Source of the DNA: Nitrospirota bacterium
Lineage (GTDB): Bacteria > Nitrospirota > JACRHJ01
Reading direction: 5' to 3'
Length of the DNA: 64,000 nucleotides
Assembly: GCA_027328825.1 (NCBI GenBank)
Contig: DAHWTK010000001.1
Span: forward strand, 1-64,000
This document shows, in pieces, positions 55,244 through 64,000 of this stretch. The notes beneath the pieces are model-generated. The model worked only from the letters and a program-made list of their open reading frames with translations. It was not told where the DNA came from and did not search any database. How positions within the stretch are numbered: the first letter of the stretch is position 1; each line of letters opens with the position of its first letter. The position numbers were made by a program, and so were the translations under genes.

Positions 55244-55927
55244 TTAGCCCTGTGAGGCAGGGTTGGCTTGCTGGTTGTCCATGTGCCTTATGATCCTGCC
55301 CTCGACAAGATAGACCACCATCTCGGCGATGTTCGTCGCGTGGTCGGCGATTCTTTCGAGGTATTTCGAGATGTAGGTTATTCTTATGGCCCTGGATATG
55401 GAGTGCGGGTCTTCTATCATAAACGTCAGAAGCTCTCTGAATATCTGCTTGTTAAGCTCGTCGACAAAATCGTCCTCGTCCAGGACGGCCCTGGCAAGCT
55501 CGGCGTTTCTGTTAACAAAGGCGTCGAGGGCCTCCTTGAGCATGTTCCTCGCGGCCTTCGCCATCCTCGGCACGTCTATATAAGGCTTCAGTATGGGCTC
55601 CTCGTTAAGCTCAAGCGCCCTCTCGGATACGTCCACGGCCAGGTCTCCAATCCTCTCTATGTCCGTGACAATCTTCATGGCGGTGGTGATGAAGCGCAAA
55701 TCTCCCGCCTCCGGCTGTCTGAGCGCCAGGAGCCTTATGCACTCTTCGTCTATCTCCACCTCCATGCGGTTTACCTCGTGGTCGGCGTCTATTACCTTTC
55801 TCGCCAGGTCGTTGTCCCTGTCCACGAGAGACTTGATGGAACGCGCAACCTGGGCCTCAACGACCGAACCCATCGTCAGGAGCCGTTCCTTTAAATCGCT
55901 AAGCTCTTTATCGAGTATTTTGCCCAA
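55244..55927 (-). CDS. phoU: Phosphate signalling protein PhoU
   Basis: PhoU links the Pst transporter to the PhoR kinase and restrains the Pho response. The two PhoU helical repeats are visible, with the metal-binding-like ExxxD segments RFITTAMKIVTDIERIGDLAVDVSERA near residue 77 and YISKYLERIADHATNIAEMVVYL near 180. A length of 227 residues is normal. It starts 12 bases after pstB, completing the operon. Confidence 0.95.
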   Translation of the reverse strand: MGKILDKELSDLKERLLTMGSVVEAQVARSIKSLVDRDNDLARKVIDADHEVNRMEVEIDEECIRLLALRQPEAGDLRFITTAMKIVTDIERIGDLAVDVSERALELNEEPILKPYIDVPRMAKAARNMLKEALDAFVNRNAELARAVLDEDDFVDELNKQIFRELLTFMIEDPHSISRAIRITYISKYLERIADHATNIAEMVVYLVEGRIIRHMDNQQANPASQG

Positions 55928-55939
55928 GTTATCTTCTCC

Positions 55940-56698
55940 TTATCCGAACCTGCCGGTTATGTAATCCTCCGTCCTCTTGTCCGACGGGTTGGTGAAAATC
56001 TTGTCCGTTGTCCCGTACTCTATAAGACGCCCGGAGAGGAAAAACGCCGTCCTGTCGGATATCCTCGCCGCCTGCTGCATGTTATGCGTCACCACGACTA
56101 TTGTATACCGTTCCTTGAGGTCGGTAAAGAGGTCTTCTATCTTTGCCGTGGAGATAGGGTCGAGAGCGGAGGCCGGCTCGTCCGCAAGCAGCACTTCCGG
56201 CTCCACCGCAAGGGCGCGGGCTATGCAGAGCCGCTGCTGCTGACCGCCGGAGAGGCTTATCCCCGGCTTGTTAAGCTGATCTTTGACTTCATCCCAGAGC
56301 GCCGCGCGCCGGAGGTATTTCTCCGCCGTCTCCTCAACCTCGTGTCTGCCGAGCCTCCGGTTCAGTATAATCCCCGCCACGACGTTTTCCTTTATGGACA
56401 TCGTAGGGAACGGGTTCGGCTTCTGGAACACCATTCCCAGGCGGCGCCTTATCAGAACCGGGTCTACCCCGCTTCCGTAGACGTCTTCGCCGTCAAGGAT
56501 TACCCTGCCGCTCGAGTACGCCCCCCGTATTTCCTCGTGCATCCTGTTTATGCACCGGATGAACGTGGACTTGCCGCACCCGGACGGGCCTATTATCGCC
56601 GTGATGGAGTTCTCCGGGACGGCCATGTCGATATCGTGCAGGGCCTGCGTCTTTCCGAACCATGCGTTTAAACCTTCTGCGGCAATTTTGTCAGCCAT
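55940..56698 (-). CDS. pstB: Phosphate ABC transporter ATP-binding protein
   Basis: The ATPase of the high-affinity phosphate importer. Walker A is GPSGCGKST, the Q-loop VFQKPNPFP, the signature [19 protein letters not shown], Walker [14 protein letters not shown] and the H-loop [14 protein letters not shown] place the start at ATG 56696-56698 ([10 protein letters not shown]), overlapping pstA by eight bases; a TTG eight codons earlier is possible. About 252 residues, as usual. Confidence 0.95.
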   Translation of the reverse strand: MADKIAAEGLNAWFGKTQALHDIDMAVPENSITAIIGPSGCGKSTFIRCINRMHEEIRGAYSSGRVILDGEDVYGSGVDPVLIRRRLGMVFQKPNPFPTMSIKENVVAGIILNRRLGRHEVEETAEKYLRRAALWDEVKDQLNKPGISLSGGQQQRLCIARALAVEPEVLLADEPASALDPISTAKIEDLFTDLKERYTIVVVTHNMQQAARISDRTAFFLSGRLIEYGTTDKIFTNPSDKRTEDYITGRFG

Positions 56699-57548
56699 TG
56701 CGTTTGAACCCTTTCCGCGCAAGATAGAGCCGGGCCGAGATATTCAGCAGGAGGACCATGCCGACGAGCACGAGCGCCGCCGCCCACGCCTTCTGCTGCC
56801 AGTCCTGATATGGCGAGATGGAATAGTTGAAAAGATCCACGGGAAGGGTCGCCATGGGCTGGCCCGGGTTGAAATTCCAGAAAGAATTGGAAAAGGACGT
56901 AAAGAGAAGCGGCGCAGCCTCGCCGCCGACCCTCGCCACGGCGAGTATCGTGCCCGTGACAAGGCCGCCGCTCGCCGTTTTCAGGACTATGCTGAGTATC
57001 GTCTTCCATTTCGGGACGCCAAGGGCAAAAGATGCCTCGCGCAGGGTATCCGGGACGGTCCTGAAAATCTCCTCGGAGGAACGTATGATTATGGGCAGCA
57101 TGAGAAGCGCGAGCGAGACGGAGCCGGAGAAGGCCGAGAACCTGTGCATGTGCGTTACCACGAGCGCATAGGCTACTATGCCCGCAACTATCGCGGGGAC
57201 GCCCGCGAGGACGTCCGAGACAAACCGGACAGTGGAGGCGAAAACGCCTCTGCCATATTCAGACAGATATATCGCCGTCGCTATCCCAACCGGAATGGCC
57301 ATAAGACCCGCCATGCCGACGACTATAATACTCCCGGCTATGGAATTGGCAAGCCCGCCGCCGGGGACTCCGACCGGGGTGGGGAGCTTCGTGAAGAAAT
57401 CAATATTCACGGCGGATATGCCCTTTACAAACGTATAGCCCAGTATCCAGAAGAGCATCGAGACCGCCGCCAGCGCGGCAAGAAAAGACAGGCCGAGCAT
57501 AATTGTCCCGAAGACCTTGCGTCTCATATACCTGAAGTCCGTCTTCAT
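56691..57548 (-). CDS. pstA: Phosphate ABC transporter permease PstA
   Basis: Inner-membrane permease with six predicted helices. The EAA-type loop is [31 protein letters not shown]. The ATG at 57546-57548 overlaps the pstC stop by four bases; a much longer frame upstream runs through pstC in another frame and is not real. 285 residues. Confidence 0.94.
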   Translation of the reverse strand: MKTDFRYMRRKVFGTIMLGLSFLAALAAVSMLFWILGYTFVKGISAVNIDFFTKLPTPVGVPGGGLANSIAGSIIVVGMAGLMAIPVGIATAIYLSEYGRGVFASTVRFVSDVLAGVPAIVAGIVAYALVVTHMHRFSAFSGSVSLALLMLPIIIRSSEEIFRTVPDTLREASFALGVPKWKTILSIVLKTASGGLVTGTILAVARVGGEAAPLLFTSFSNSFWNFNPGQPMATLPVDLFNYSISPYQDWQQKAWAAALVLVGMVLLLNISARLYLARKGFKRNG

Positions 57549-58486
57549 ATCCTCGCCCCTCGGGAAAAACGGTTCATGCGCAACATCAGAAGCTTTGCGA
57601 ACGCGTTTATTATAACGCTTATCACGAAGAGTATGAGCCCGAGTTCCACGAGCGCTGAAATCTGGAGCTTGTCGAAGGCCTCGGTGAACTGGTTGGCTAT
57701 CACGCTCGAAATAGTGTATCCGGGGTCGAGAAGCGAGAGCGAGAACTGCGGCGTGTTCCCTATCACCATCGTTACGGCCATCGTCTCGCCCAGGGCGCGC
57801 CCAAGCCCGAGCACCACGGCGCCGAGGATGCCGGAACGGCTGTTCGGGATTACGACCTTGGAGACGACCTCCCACCTCGTCATGCCGAGCGCCAGGCCGC
57901 CTTCGCGCTGGTTGGACGGGACGGTATACATTACGTCCCTCGAAATGGAGGAGATGGTCGGGATTATCATGACGGCGAGCAGAAGGCCCGCATTCAGAAA
58001 TCCCAGCCCCAGGGGATAGCCAGTGAAAAAGGGCAGCCAGCTTAAATTGGAAAGAGGCGGCTCGACATATTGCTGGAGTATCGGCGAGAGCACGAAAAGC
58101 CCCCACAGGCCGAATATCAGGCTCGGGATAGCAGCGAGCAGTTCTATCAGGAAGCCTACGGAGCTCCGAAGCCAGGCGGGCGCGAGTTCCGAGAGGAATA
58201 TGGCGATACCGAGGCTGACGGGCAGGGCAATCAGCAGCGCAAGCAGAGACGTATAGAACGTCCCCCATATAAAAGGAAGGGCCCCGTACACCTTCTGCAC
58301 GGGGTCCCATTCCTTCGTTATCAGGAACTTAAGCCCGAACTTGTGGAATGTGGGTCCCGAGGCGCTGAAAAGCTCGTAGACCACTACCACCGATATGAGC
58401 AGCACCGACAGGGAAAAAAGACCCGTCATGCCCATGAATATCTTTTCGGGGCTTAATATCTTTTTTCTGCTTAGCTTTTCCGCCAA
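57545..58486 (-). CDS. pstC: Phosphate ABC transporter permease PstC
   Basis: Partner permease of PstA with six predicted helices in 313 residues. The EAA loop is REGGLALGMTRWEVVSKVVIPNSRSGILG, followed by the family-typical LGRALGETMAVTMVIGN. The N-terminus begins MAEKLSRKKILSPEKIF. It starts 14 bases after pstS and overlaps pstA by four bases. Confidence 0.95.
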   Translation of the reverse strand: MAEKLSRKKILSPEKIFMGMTGLFSLSVLLISVVVVYELFSASGPTFHKFGLKFLITKEWDPVQKVYGALPFIWGTFYTSLLALLIALPVSLGIAIFLSELAPAWLRSSVGFLIELLAAIPSLIFGLWGLFVLSPILQQYVEPPLSNLSWLPFFTGYPLGLGFLNAGLLLAVMIIPTISSISRDVMYTVPSNQREGGLALGMTRWEVVSKVVIPNSRSGILGAVVLGLGRALGETMAVTMVIGNTPQFSLSLLDPGYTISSVIANQFTEAFDKLQISALVELGLILFVISVIINAFAKLLMLRMNRFSRGARI

Positions 58487-58500
58487 AAACCGTTCCTTTT

Positions 58501-59502
58501 TTATCTTACCTGCCTGTTGAGCTCGTTTAGAATCCTCGTTTTGAGCTTGGCGGGCAGTGGGACATAGTCCAGGGACAGCGCGTCCCTGTCGCCGTTAGTA
58601 TATGCCCATCTTACATAACTCTTTACTGCGGCGGCCTTGGCCGGCGCAAGGTTCTTCGGGACGAGCATGAAGGTGAACCCTGCAATCGGATAAGAGTTCT
58701 TACCGGGCGCATTGGTGAACTTTATGTAAAAATTGGCCGGAATCTTCGCGTGGCTTGCCGCTTCCCTGGCGTTTGCGAGGCTGGGATACACCCAGTTGCC
58801 GCTGCTGTTCTTTACCGCCGCGTAAGTCATGCCGCTCTGGAGGACATATGCAAGCTCGACATAGCCGAACGCGCCGCGCGTCTTCTGTATGGTTCCGGCA
58901 ACCCCCTGGTTCCCTTTGCCGCCGAGGCCGACCGGCCAGTTTACGGACGTGCCCGCCCCGACCCTCTGTCTCCACAACGGACTCACGTCGCTTAAGAACC
59001 AGGTGAAGATGTTGGTCGTGCCGGAGCCGTCGGAGCGGTGAACGACTATTACCGGCATGTTCGGGAAGTTTATGCCCGGGTTAAGCCTCGTTATCTCCGG
59101 GTCGTTCCACTTCTTTACCTTGCCGAGATATATGTCCGCTATGGTGGAAGGCAGAAGCTTCAGGCCCGTCCTTACGCCGGGGAGGTTATATGTCATAGCC
59201 ACGGCGCCGCCGACTGTGGGGAACATGAAGAGGTTATTTTTCTTCTGGTCGGCACCGCTTAAAGGAGCGTCGCTGCAACCGAAATCCACCGTCCTGGCTT
59301 CTATCTGCTGAATCCCGGCGCCGCTTCCGATAGCAGCATAGTTTATCTTGGTTCCGGTCTGCTTGGCGTAAGAATAGAACCACTTCGAATACAGGGGGTA
59401 CGGGAATGTCGCGCCCGCCGCATTCAGCGTCATGGCAGAGGCGGTACAGACGGATGCGGCAAGCAGCAGAGCCGATATGGCAATCATCAGAATCTTCTTC
59501 AT
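58501..59502 (-). CDS. pstS: Periplasmic phosphate-binding protein PstS
   Basis: Binds phosphate in the periplasm for PstCAB. A 23-residue signal peptide ends CTASA. The mature protein begins LNAAGATFPYPLYSKWF. Phosphate-contacting segments are IGSGAGIQQI, DFGCSDAPLS and HRSDGSGTTNIFT. It has 333 residues. AGGAGG precedes the ATG. It follows the porin gene after 54 bases, so both are probably read from the same Pho-controlled promoter. Confidence 0.96.
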   Translation of the reverse strand: MKKILMIAISALLLAASVCTASAMTLNAAGATFPYPLYSKWFYSYAKQTGTKINYAAIGSGAGIQQIEARTVDFGCSDAPLSGADQKKNNLFMFPTVGGAVAMTYNLPGVRTGLKLLPSTIADIYLGKVKKWNDPEITRLNPGINFPNMPVIVVHRSDGSGTTNIFTWFLSDVSPLWRQRVGAGTSVNWPVGLGGKGNQGVAGTIQKTRGAFGYVELAYVLQSGMTYAAVKNSSGNWVYPSLANAREAASHAKIPANFYIKFTNAPGKNSYPIAGFTFMLVPKNLAPAKAAAVKSYVRWAYTNGDRDALSLDYVPLPAKLKTRILNELNRQVR

Positions 59503-59556
59503 TATAACCTCCTGTCGCTTCTCTGGAAGCGACGTGTTAGACTGTTATATATATCC

Positions 59557-60855
59557 TTAGAACTGGACCTGTAAATCCGCCTTGACGAAGTTGTTGTCGA
59601 GGTCGCCTGCTTTTTTCAGCGCGGCGCCGGTAGTGGCCCTGTCGTTATCCACAACGAACATCACGTTTTTGTTGACGTCGTAGGCCACGCCGTATATCCA
59701 CCTGGTGACGGTGGTATTTGGCGCGTCTTCGTCGTGCCTGAACTTGTCGAAGCGTCCCAGTATCCTGATGGGCTTCCAGAAGGGCATCCTGTACCAGGCC
59801 ATCGCGGAGAAGCCCTGGCCATTGATGTTGTTCTTGCCTGGGTGGGTAAGTTTCGCCGGGTCAGTGCCTCTCGTCCAGTCATACTCGCCCGCGATAAAGG
59901 CGTCGTCGTGATACTTGTAGCCCGCGAAGGCTATATAGCGGTCGTTGTCGTGCAGAAAGTCCTGCTTGGAGATTTTTGCATAGCCGGAGAACTGGAGCTG
60001 CTTCAGGGCGTCAATCTGCGGGATCGGGTTTACCGTAAGTCTTGCCTCCACGGCCTTATACTTGTTAGTCTCGTCCGCATGGTAGCCCTCGCCGTTGTCA
60101 ACGGAGACCTGCCATGAGCCGTAGCCCTTGGGAAGCGGCCCGCGGAAGTCCACGCCAAGGTCGCCCGCGTTTATGTAGCCCTCTTTCTCTATCATCATAT
60201 TGTCCACGACGCGGAACTCCCAGAGCCCTTCCTCGTAATCCAGCCACGGCGTCTGGAACTGGCCCATCTTTACTTCCATGCCCTGGTAAAACGGAAGGAA
60301 CTTGTGGAAATCGACGTAATAATACTTTAGCCTGAACTCGTAGTCCCCGTTGGTATTGCCAACGTTGGCGCCTCCGTCGGTTATGCCGCCGACCCTGTTT
60401 AAGTCCGATGTGATGCGCACGCCTATCTGCGGGGTCAGGTCGGCAAAGACGTTTAAATAGCCCCTGTTCAGGACAAAGGCGTTCTTGGCGTCCTTGTGGC
60501 CGTTATCATTTGTCGTGTTTTCCTTGTCGAGATTATAGTAATACTCGCCATACATCAGGCCGCCGATGTGTATCTTCGGATACGTATTGGCCTTTTTTTC
60601 TCCTATGGCGTTAGTGACGGCGTCCTTGAATGCCTGGCTGCTGTAATCTCCCGCTGGAGCCGAAGCGGCCTGTGCGGGCGAGCTTTGGGGAGCCGTGAGC
60701 GTGGACAGGTCAACAGGGACCCTGCCCTCGCCTGGTTTTGTGAAGACCTGCCCGGTCTTCGGGTCCTGCCAGAGCGTCGGGGTCTGGCACCAGCCGGACG
60801 CCGATATGGATAAAAGAGCTAATGCGAGAATCGTTGCGCTCAGATACTTCTTCAA
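59557..60855 (-). CDS. Phosphate-selective porin (OprO/OprP-like)
   Basis: An outer-membrane channel likely for phosphate or polyphosphate. A signal peptide (about 1-23, ending SGWCQ) is followed by a polar linker and a beta-barrel starting near residue 95 (IHIGGLMYGEYYYNLD), ending in aromatic F. The start is TTG (60853-60855) with AAGGAGG five bases upstream. Strand-like motifs include VFADLTPQIGVRITSDLNR and GMEVKMGQFQTPW. It has 432 residues. It is first in the porin-pstSCAB-phoU block, preceded by two Pho-box-like arrays. Specificity is inferred from context. Confidence 0.87.
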   Translation of the reverse strand: MKKYLSATILALALLSISASGWCQTPTLWQDPKTGQVFTKPGEGRVPVDLSTLTAPQSSPAQAASAPAGDYSSQAFKDAVTNAIGEKKANTYPKIHIGGLMYGEYYYNLDKENTTNDNGHKDAKNAFVLNRGYLNVFADLTPQIGVRITSDLNRVGGITDGGANVGNTNGDYEFRLKYYYVDFHKFLPFYQGMEVKMGQFQTPWLDYEEGLWEFRVVDNMMIEKEGYINAGDLGVDFRGPLPKGYGSWQVSVDNGEGYHADETNKYKAVEARLTVNPIPQIDALKQLQFSGYAKISKQDFLHDNDRYIAFAGYKYHDDAFIAGEYDWTRGTDPAKLTHPGKNNINGQGFSAMAWYRMPFWKPIRILGRFDKFRHDEDAPNTTVTRWIYGVAYDVNKNVMFVVDNDRATTGAALKKAGDLDNNFVKADLQVQF

Positions 60856-60897
60856 TCTTGCCTCCTTCTCATGAACAGAAAGGTTAACATCCCCCTG

Positions 60898-60934
60898 TTA
60901 CAGAATTATTACAGTTATGTTACGAATCCGTTAA
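60898..60934 (-). promoter_or_regulatory. Pho-box-like array 1, upstream of the porin-pst operon
   Basis: TTAC/TTAA cores recur at 60898, 60909, 60920 and 60931, exactly 11 bases apart. On the minus strand this gives CTGTAAT-AATT-CTGTAAC, close to the PhoB box CTGTCAT-N4-CTGTCAT. It ends about 45 bases before the porin start. Confidence 0.75.
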
Positions 60935-61000
60935 ATAAGCCTCCGTGCGGCCTTTTCACCCCCTTTCCAAGGATTTCGGCGCAAGGATAGCAGGTAATTG

Positions 61001-61037
61001 TTACAGCGTTATTAAAGGTGTTTTAATTTTTGGTTAC
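61001..61037 (-). promoter_or_regulatory. Pho-box-like array 2, overlapping the phoR stop
   Basis: A second set of four TTAC/TTAA cores at 61001, 61012, 61023 and 61034, again 11 bases apart. It lies 103 bases upstream of array 1 and touches the end of phoR, within the 178-base phoR-porin gap. Confidence 0.65.
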
Positions 61038-62347
61038 AGGGTGGATTTAAAGAAAAGGGAAACTTTCGTCCCCCGGCTGCCGGTAGCACGGCCGCTGTCG
61101 GTCTGGCCATGGACTGGGCTTTCGATGCTGAATTTACCGCCATGGAGTCTCACCAGATGCTTGACGATAGCAAGGCCCAGGCCCGTGCCGCCAAGCTCGC
61201 GGGAACGCGCCGGGTCCACCCTGAAGAAACGCTCTCCCATCCGCGGCAGCATCTCCGGCGGGATCCCGGAACCGGTGTCGGTAATGGAAATCTCCGCCAT
61301 GCCGTCGTAGCCGGAAGGCTGGTCGGCTCCGGCAATTATTACGCTTTCACCGCGCGGAGAGTATTTTACGGCGTTATCGAGGACGTTCAGTATTATCTGA
61401 TAGAGCCTGTCCCTGTCGGCCAGGACGGGGGGCATATTTCCGGGGAACTCGAAGGTTATTGTTACGCCTTTTTCCCTTGCCTTCGGCTCAAGAAGGGCCG
61501 CCGCCTCCGCCGCCACATCCCTTAGCGAAACCGGTCTCGTCTGAAGCCTTACCTCGCCAAGCTCTATCCTGGAGAGCGTCATAAGGTCTTCCACGAGCCG
61601 GGACAGCCTGCGCGCGTTGGATTCGATTATCCCAAGAAATTTGACGCCCTTTTCCCTGTCGTTTATCGCGCCGTCCATCAATGTCTCGGCAAAGCCCTGT
61701 ATGGCGGAAATCGGCGTTTTAAGCTCGTGTGTCACATTGGCTACAAAATCCCTGCGCACCCGCTCGAGCTGGAGCATCCTCGTGACATCGTGCAGGACTA
61801 TGACAATCCCGGAAAAACCCTCCTCTATAATCAGCGGGACGCATCCAGCGATGAAAGACATCGGCTCCGGGAAGCCGGTCTCTATCTCTCCGGACGCATA
61901 ATCCTTACGCTCGTGGGCGGTCCTGTAGAGACTTAAAAGTCCATCGTTTCTTATCACCTCTACAAGCGGCCTGCCGACAGCCTCTTCTTCCCTTATGCCG
62001 AAAGTCTTCAGAAACGCCGGGTTTACTATTATCGCCCGGCCCTGCGCGTCGGTAACCATTACACCGTCCGCCATGCCTTTTAATACCGCCGTCAGGATAA
62101 CCTTCTCCCTGGAGAGCGCCTCGACGTTTTTCCTCAATTGCCCGGCCATAAGGTTTAAGTTTTCCGCGAGAATGCCGAGCGAGCCTCCGTCTTCTGAGGC
62201 GATTCGGCTTCCAAAATCTCCCGCCGCGATCTTCCCGGTGAAGGCTATCATCCTGTCCACCTTCCGGGCAAGCCGCAGCCGGGACAGCAATGCCCAGGCT
62301 ATAATAATGGCGATAAATAATGAAAGGCCCGCCGCAAGATCGGTCAT
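61034..62347 (-). CDS. phoR: Phosphate-regulon sensor histidine kinase
   Basis: PhoR phosphorylates PhoB under phosphate limitation. One membrane segment (about 4-22) precedes a HAMP-like region (about 23-75), a PAS domain (about 80-190), HisKA with H207 (FVANVTHELKTPISAI), and an ATPase domain (NVLDNAVKYSPRG; DTGSGIPPE; GGTGLGLAIVKHLVRLHGG). A length of 437 residues is typical. It overlaps phoB by four bases. Confidence 0.94.
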   Translation of the reverse strand: MTDLAAGLSLFIAIIIAWALLSRLRLARKVDRMIAFTGKIAAGDFGSRIASEDGGSLGILAENLNLMAGQLRKNVEALSREKVILTAVLKGMADGVMVTDAQGRAIIVNPAFLKTFGIREEEAVGRPLVEVIRNDGLLSLYRTAHERKDYASGEIETGFPEPMSFIAGCVPLIIEEGFSGIVIVLHDVTRMLQLERVRRDFVANVTHELKTPISAIQGFAETLMDGAINDREKGVKFLGIIESNARRLSRLVEDLMTLSRIELGEVRLQTRPVSLRDVAAEAAALLEPKAREKGVTITFEFPGNMPPVLADRDRLYQIILNVLDNAVKYSPRGESVIIAGADQPSGYDGMAEISITDTGSGIPPEMLPRMGERFFRVDPARSRELGGTGLGLAIVKHLVRLHGGKFSIESPVHGQTDSGRATGSRGTKVSLFFKSTL

Positions 62348-63033
62348 TCGGCCATCTCGTAGCCTATGCCACGCGCGGTCTTTATAATGGTGGGTTTCTC
62401 CGGGTCTTCCTCGATCTTCGCCCTGAGCCGCCGGATATGCACGTCCACCGTCCGTGGTTCCACGAACTGGTCGTCCTTCCAGACATTATCGAGGAGCTTT
62501 TCCCTGGGGATTACCCGGCCCCTGTTCAAGGCCAGGTATTTAAGCAGCTTGAATTCCGTGGGTGAAAGAGTAAGCGGTTTGTCGTGCAGATAAACCTTGT
62601 TTTTGTCCAGGTCTATCTTGAGGCCGTCCGCCCTTATGACTGTAGGTGCATGGCCGTTTGGAGAGGACCTCCTGAGGACGGCCTTCACCCTGGCCACAAG
62701 CTCCCTTGGCGAGAACGGCTTTGTCACGTAATCGTCCGCGCCAAGCTCAAGCCCCAGGACCTTGTCAAGCTCTCCGCCCTTCGCCGTAAGCAGGATTACG
62801 GGAATATCCTGGCTCTCCGGTTTTTTCTTAAGCTCGCGGAGCACTTCCAGGCCCTGCATACCCGGAAGCATTATGTCGAGAACGATGAGCGACGGGGAGT
62901 CTTTTCGGGCGATTTTAAGTGCGTCCACGCCGTTTTCTGCGGCGGATACCTTATAGCCTTCCTTTACGAGATTATATTCGACCAGCTCCAACAGGTCCTT
63001 CTCGTCGTCCACCACGAGTATGCTCTCGGACAT
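62344..63033 (-). CDS. phoB: Phosphate-regulon response regulator PhoB
   Basis: An OmpR/PhoB-type activator that binds Pho boxes. The receiver domain has D9/D10/E11 and phospho-acceptor D53 (LIVLDIMLPGMQG), with K in YVTKPFSPRE. The C-terminal winged helix contains LTLSPTEFKLLKYL and RTVDVHIRRLRAKIEEDP. A length of 229 residues is normal. It precedes phoR with a four-base overlap, and all downstream genes to phoU are on the same strand. Confidence 0.95.
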   Translation of the reverse strand: MSESILVVDDEKDLLELVEYNLVKEGYKVSAAENGVDALKIARKDSPSLIVLDIMLPGMQGLEVLRELKKKPESQDIPVILLTAKGGELDKVLGLELGADDYVTKPFSPRELVARVKAVLRRSSPNGHAPTVIRADGLKIDLDKNKVYLHDKPLTLSPTEFKLLKYLALNRGRVIPREKLLDNVWKDDQFVEPRTVDVHIRRLRAKIEEDPEKPTIIKTARGIGYEMAE

Positions 63034-63070
63034 ACTTAAATCTCCCGAATGTTTTTTACAATATTACTCT

Positions 63071-63145
63071 ATTATATTTCATTTCTTTCGTCCAACAAAA
63101 AAGAGGGCTTCATCATAACTTAATGTTTCTTTAATCAAACTGCAA
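63071..63145 (-). promoter_or_regulatory. phoB promoter with weak Pho-box-like repeats
   Basis: A perfect -10 TATAAT (63071-63076 on the minus strand) lies 38 bases before the phoB ATG, without a good -35. Upstream are 11-base-spaced cores TTCA, TTAA, TTAA and GCAA at 63109, 63120, 63131 and 63142. This suggests self-regulation, but the distance from box to -10 is longer than usual. Confidence 0.45.
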
Positions 63146-63209
63146 CAACATCTATGCTTTAATCCTGCCCAAGGCTTCCTGATCCTGCCGCGGTAAGGAA
63201 GATACCTCG

Positions 63210-63240
63210 GCCCGCGTCGGCTCCTCCCTCCGGCGCGGGC
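63210..63240. repeat. GC-rich hairpin before phoB
   Basis: Arms GCCCGCG and CGCGGGC (63210-63216 and 63234-63240) enclose a 17-base loop just past the stop of the unknown gene at 63247. There is no T-run in that gene's direction, so termination is uncertain. Confidence 0.4.
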
Positions 63241-63246
63241 ATATTT

Positions 63247-64000
63247 TTACCTTTTCTCGATCCATTCTATGCCCTCCGGTTGCTTATATTTTATGGTGTC
63301 CCGCGTGGACTCTATCACCCCGGAGAACCAGCCGTCGTCATCCCAGAATACGCCTTCCGGCAAAAGCACGCGGATAAGCCTCTTTTTCGCCATGCCGCCG
63401 CCCAGCCTTATCGTCCCGAAATCCCGCACCCTCTTTTTTGCCGGATCTCCCGGAAAAAGCAATACGCGCACGTCGGCCTGTTCGCTGCCGCCGGACGCGT
63501 TTTCGACGCCGATGGTATAAATCCCGCGCGCGCCGCATGGGACGGTAAGCGTCTCCCTACCGCCGGAGCCGGTAATTTTAAATTCTTCGTCCCTCTCCTT
63601 CCCCGCGTCTCCCTTGCCGGGATACGGGCGCCAGGAGGCGTTCAGCCTGAACTCGCCCCCTTCGGAGCGAGTTACACAAACCGCCATGTCAGCCGGGCTT
63701 AAATTAAGGTCCGTGCAGTTCAAGGGGCTTTTAAACTCTATGCCGGTCTCCGGGGCGGCCTCAAGCGCGGCATGTCGAAACACGGGTTTACCGGAAATCC
63801 CCGCCGTCATCGACTTCATACCGGCGTACGCCTCTTGCCCTCCTTCCGGAACTCCGCTTGTGACGTCTGCAAAGGGAGTGGACGAAGACATGGCGGCAAA
63901 GGCCGGTTTGTTTACAGGGCCGGGGCCGCCTCCGCCTGCCGGAAAGACTGCGTCCGATGTCCATACCGCAAACGCAGGCGCACCGGCGCCGGATTTGCTG
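63247..64000 (-). CDS. Unknown protein, C-terminal part (cut by window edge)
   Basis: I recognise no family. The reading frame is open from the stop at 63247 to the right edge, so the gene begins outside the window; the ATG at 63891 is probably internal. The upstream part is rich in Gly, Ala and Pro (FPAGGGGPGPVNKPAF), like a linker. The middle and end look like beta-sheet (FRLNASWRPYPG, RETLTVPCGARGIYTIGVENASGG), possibly an extracytoplasmic Ig-like domain; that is a guess. It is upstream of and co-directional with phoB. Confidence 0.6.
   Translation of the reverse strand, partial: SKSGAGAPAFAVWTSDAVFPAGGGGPGPVNKPAFAAMSSSTPFADVTSGVPEGGQEAYAGMKSMTAGISGKPVFRHAALEAAPETGIEFKSPLNCTDLNLSPADMAVCVTRSEGGEFRLNASWRPYPGKGDAGKERDEEFKITGSGGRETLTVPCGARGIYTIGVENASGGSEQADVRVLLFPGDPAKKRVRDFGTIRLGGGMAKKRLIRVLLPEGVFWDDDGWFSGVIESTRDTIKYKQPEGIEWIEKR

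Noticed and set aside
56550..58019. 489-codon open frame on the plus strand opposite pstB/pstA/pstC
   Set aside because: Runs across three certain genes and is highly charged with no recognisable domain.

Overview
The window is a stretch of chromosome from a free-living Gram-negative bacterium of moderately high GC. It has outer-membrane porins, PstSCAB, undecaprenyl-diphosphatase, and three good sigma-54 (RpoN) promoters. An AhbD-like radical SAM heme enzyme beside HemE/HemH, a hybrid-cluster protein, and sensors carrying cysteine-rich 'two-CW' segments suggest an anaerobic or microaerobic lifestyle. The gene content would suit Nitrospirota or Desulfobacterota, but I cannot assign a phylum from the sequence alone. 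I see no phage, insertion sequence or CRISPR array. The mobile-looking content is intergenic palindromic repeats and one AT-rich gene.

Layout. 1-5.1 kb: truncated pyrF, a DJ-1/PfpI-htrA pair, tldD and a DAHP synthase with a strong terminator. 5.2-9.4 kb: an outer-membrane barrel, an ammonium transporter and an APC permease on the minus strand behind a sigma-54 promoter. 9.7-21.6 kb: trehalose metabolism, with treZ and a malQ-treY fusion, then DUF5752-treT. A 2-hydroxyacid dehydrogenase-GAPDH-DUF72 operon runs the other way between them. 21.6-28.0 kb: a pentose-phosphate operon (tkt-tal-gnd-rpiB-zwf). 28.2-32.0 kb: heme genes (ahbD-like, hemE, hemH) interrupted by an AT-rich gene for a membrane/zinc-ribbon protein. 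32.0-32.6 kb: a cluster of dispersed palindromes. 32.7-35.3 kb: crcB-DUF190-uppP, and galT. 35.4-49.2 kb: a nine-gene chemosensory operon (response regulator, cheY, cheA, cheW, MCP, cheR, a HEAT-repeat protein, a second cheR, cheB). Just upstream lies a two-component pair, a GAF/PAS histidine kinase and an NtrC-type activator. 49.7-53.5 kb: tRNA-Leu(UAG), tig, clpP, clpX. 53.5-55.1 kb: hcp. 55.2-63.0 kb: the complete phosphate regulon (phoB-phoR, porin, pstSCAB, phoU) with 11-bp-periodic Pho-box-like arrays. 63.2-64.0 kb: a truncated unknown gene.

How the parts fit. TreZ and MalQ-TreY would make trehalose from maltodextrins. TreT would make it from NDP-glucose plus glucose, and so could recycle the glucose released by MalQ. 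The pentose-phosphate operon lacks only phosphogluconolactonase. Phosphate genes form one PhoB-controlled block.

The most distinctive system is at 35.4-49.4 kb. Both the chemosensory operon and the kinase/NtrC pair have exact GG-N10-GC sigma-54 promoters. The kinase and the chemoreceptor share the same seven-cysteine CW...CP...CW...CxxC pattern. I infer a redox- or metal-sensing cascade in which the kinase/NtrC pair switches on a chemosensory pathway that reads the same kind of signal. No flagellar genes are in view, so its output may be non-motility.
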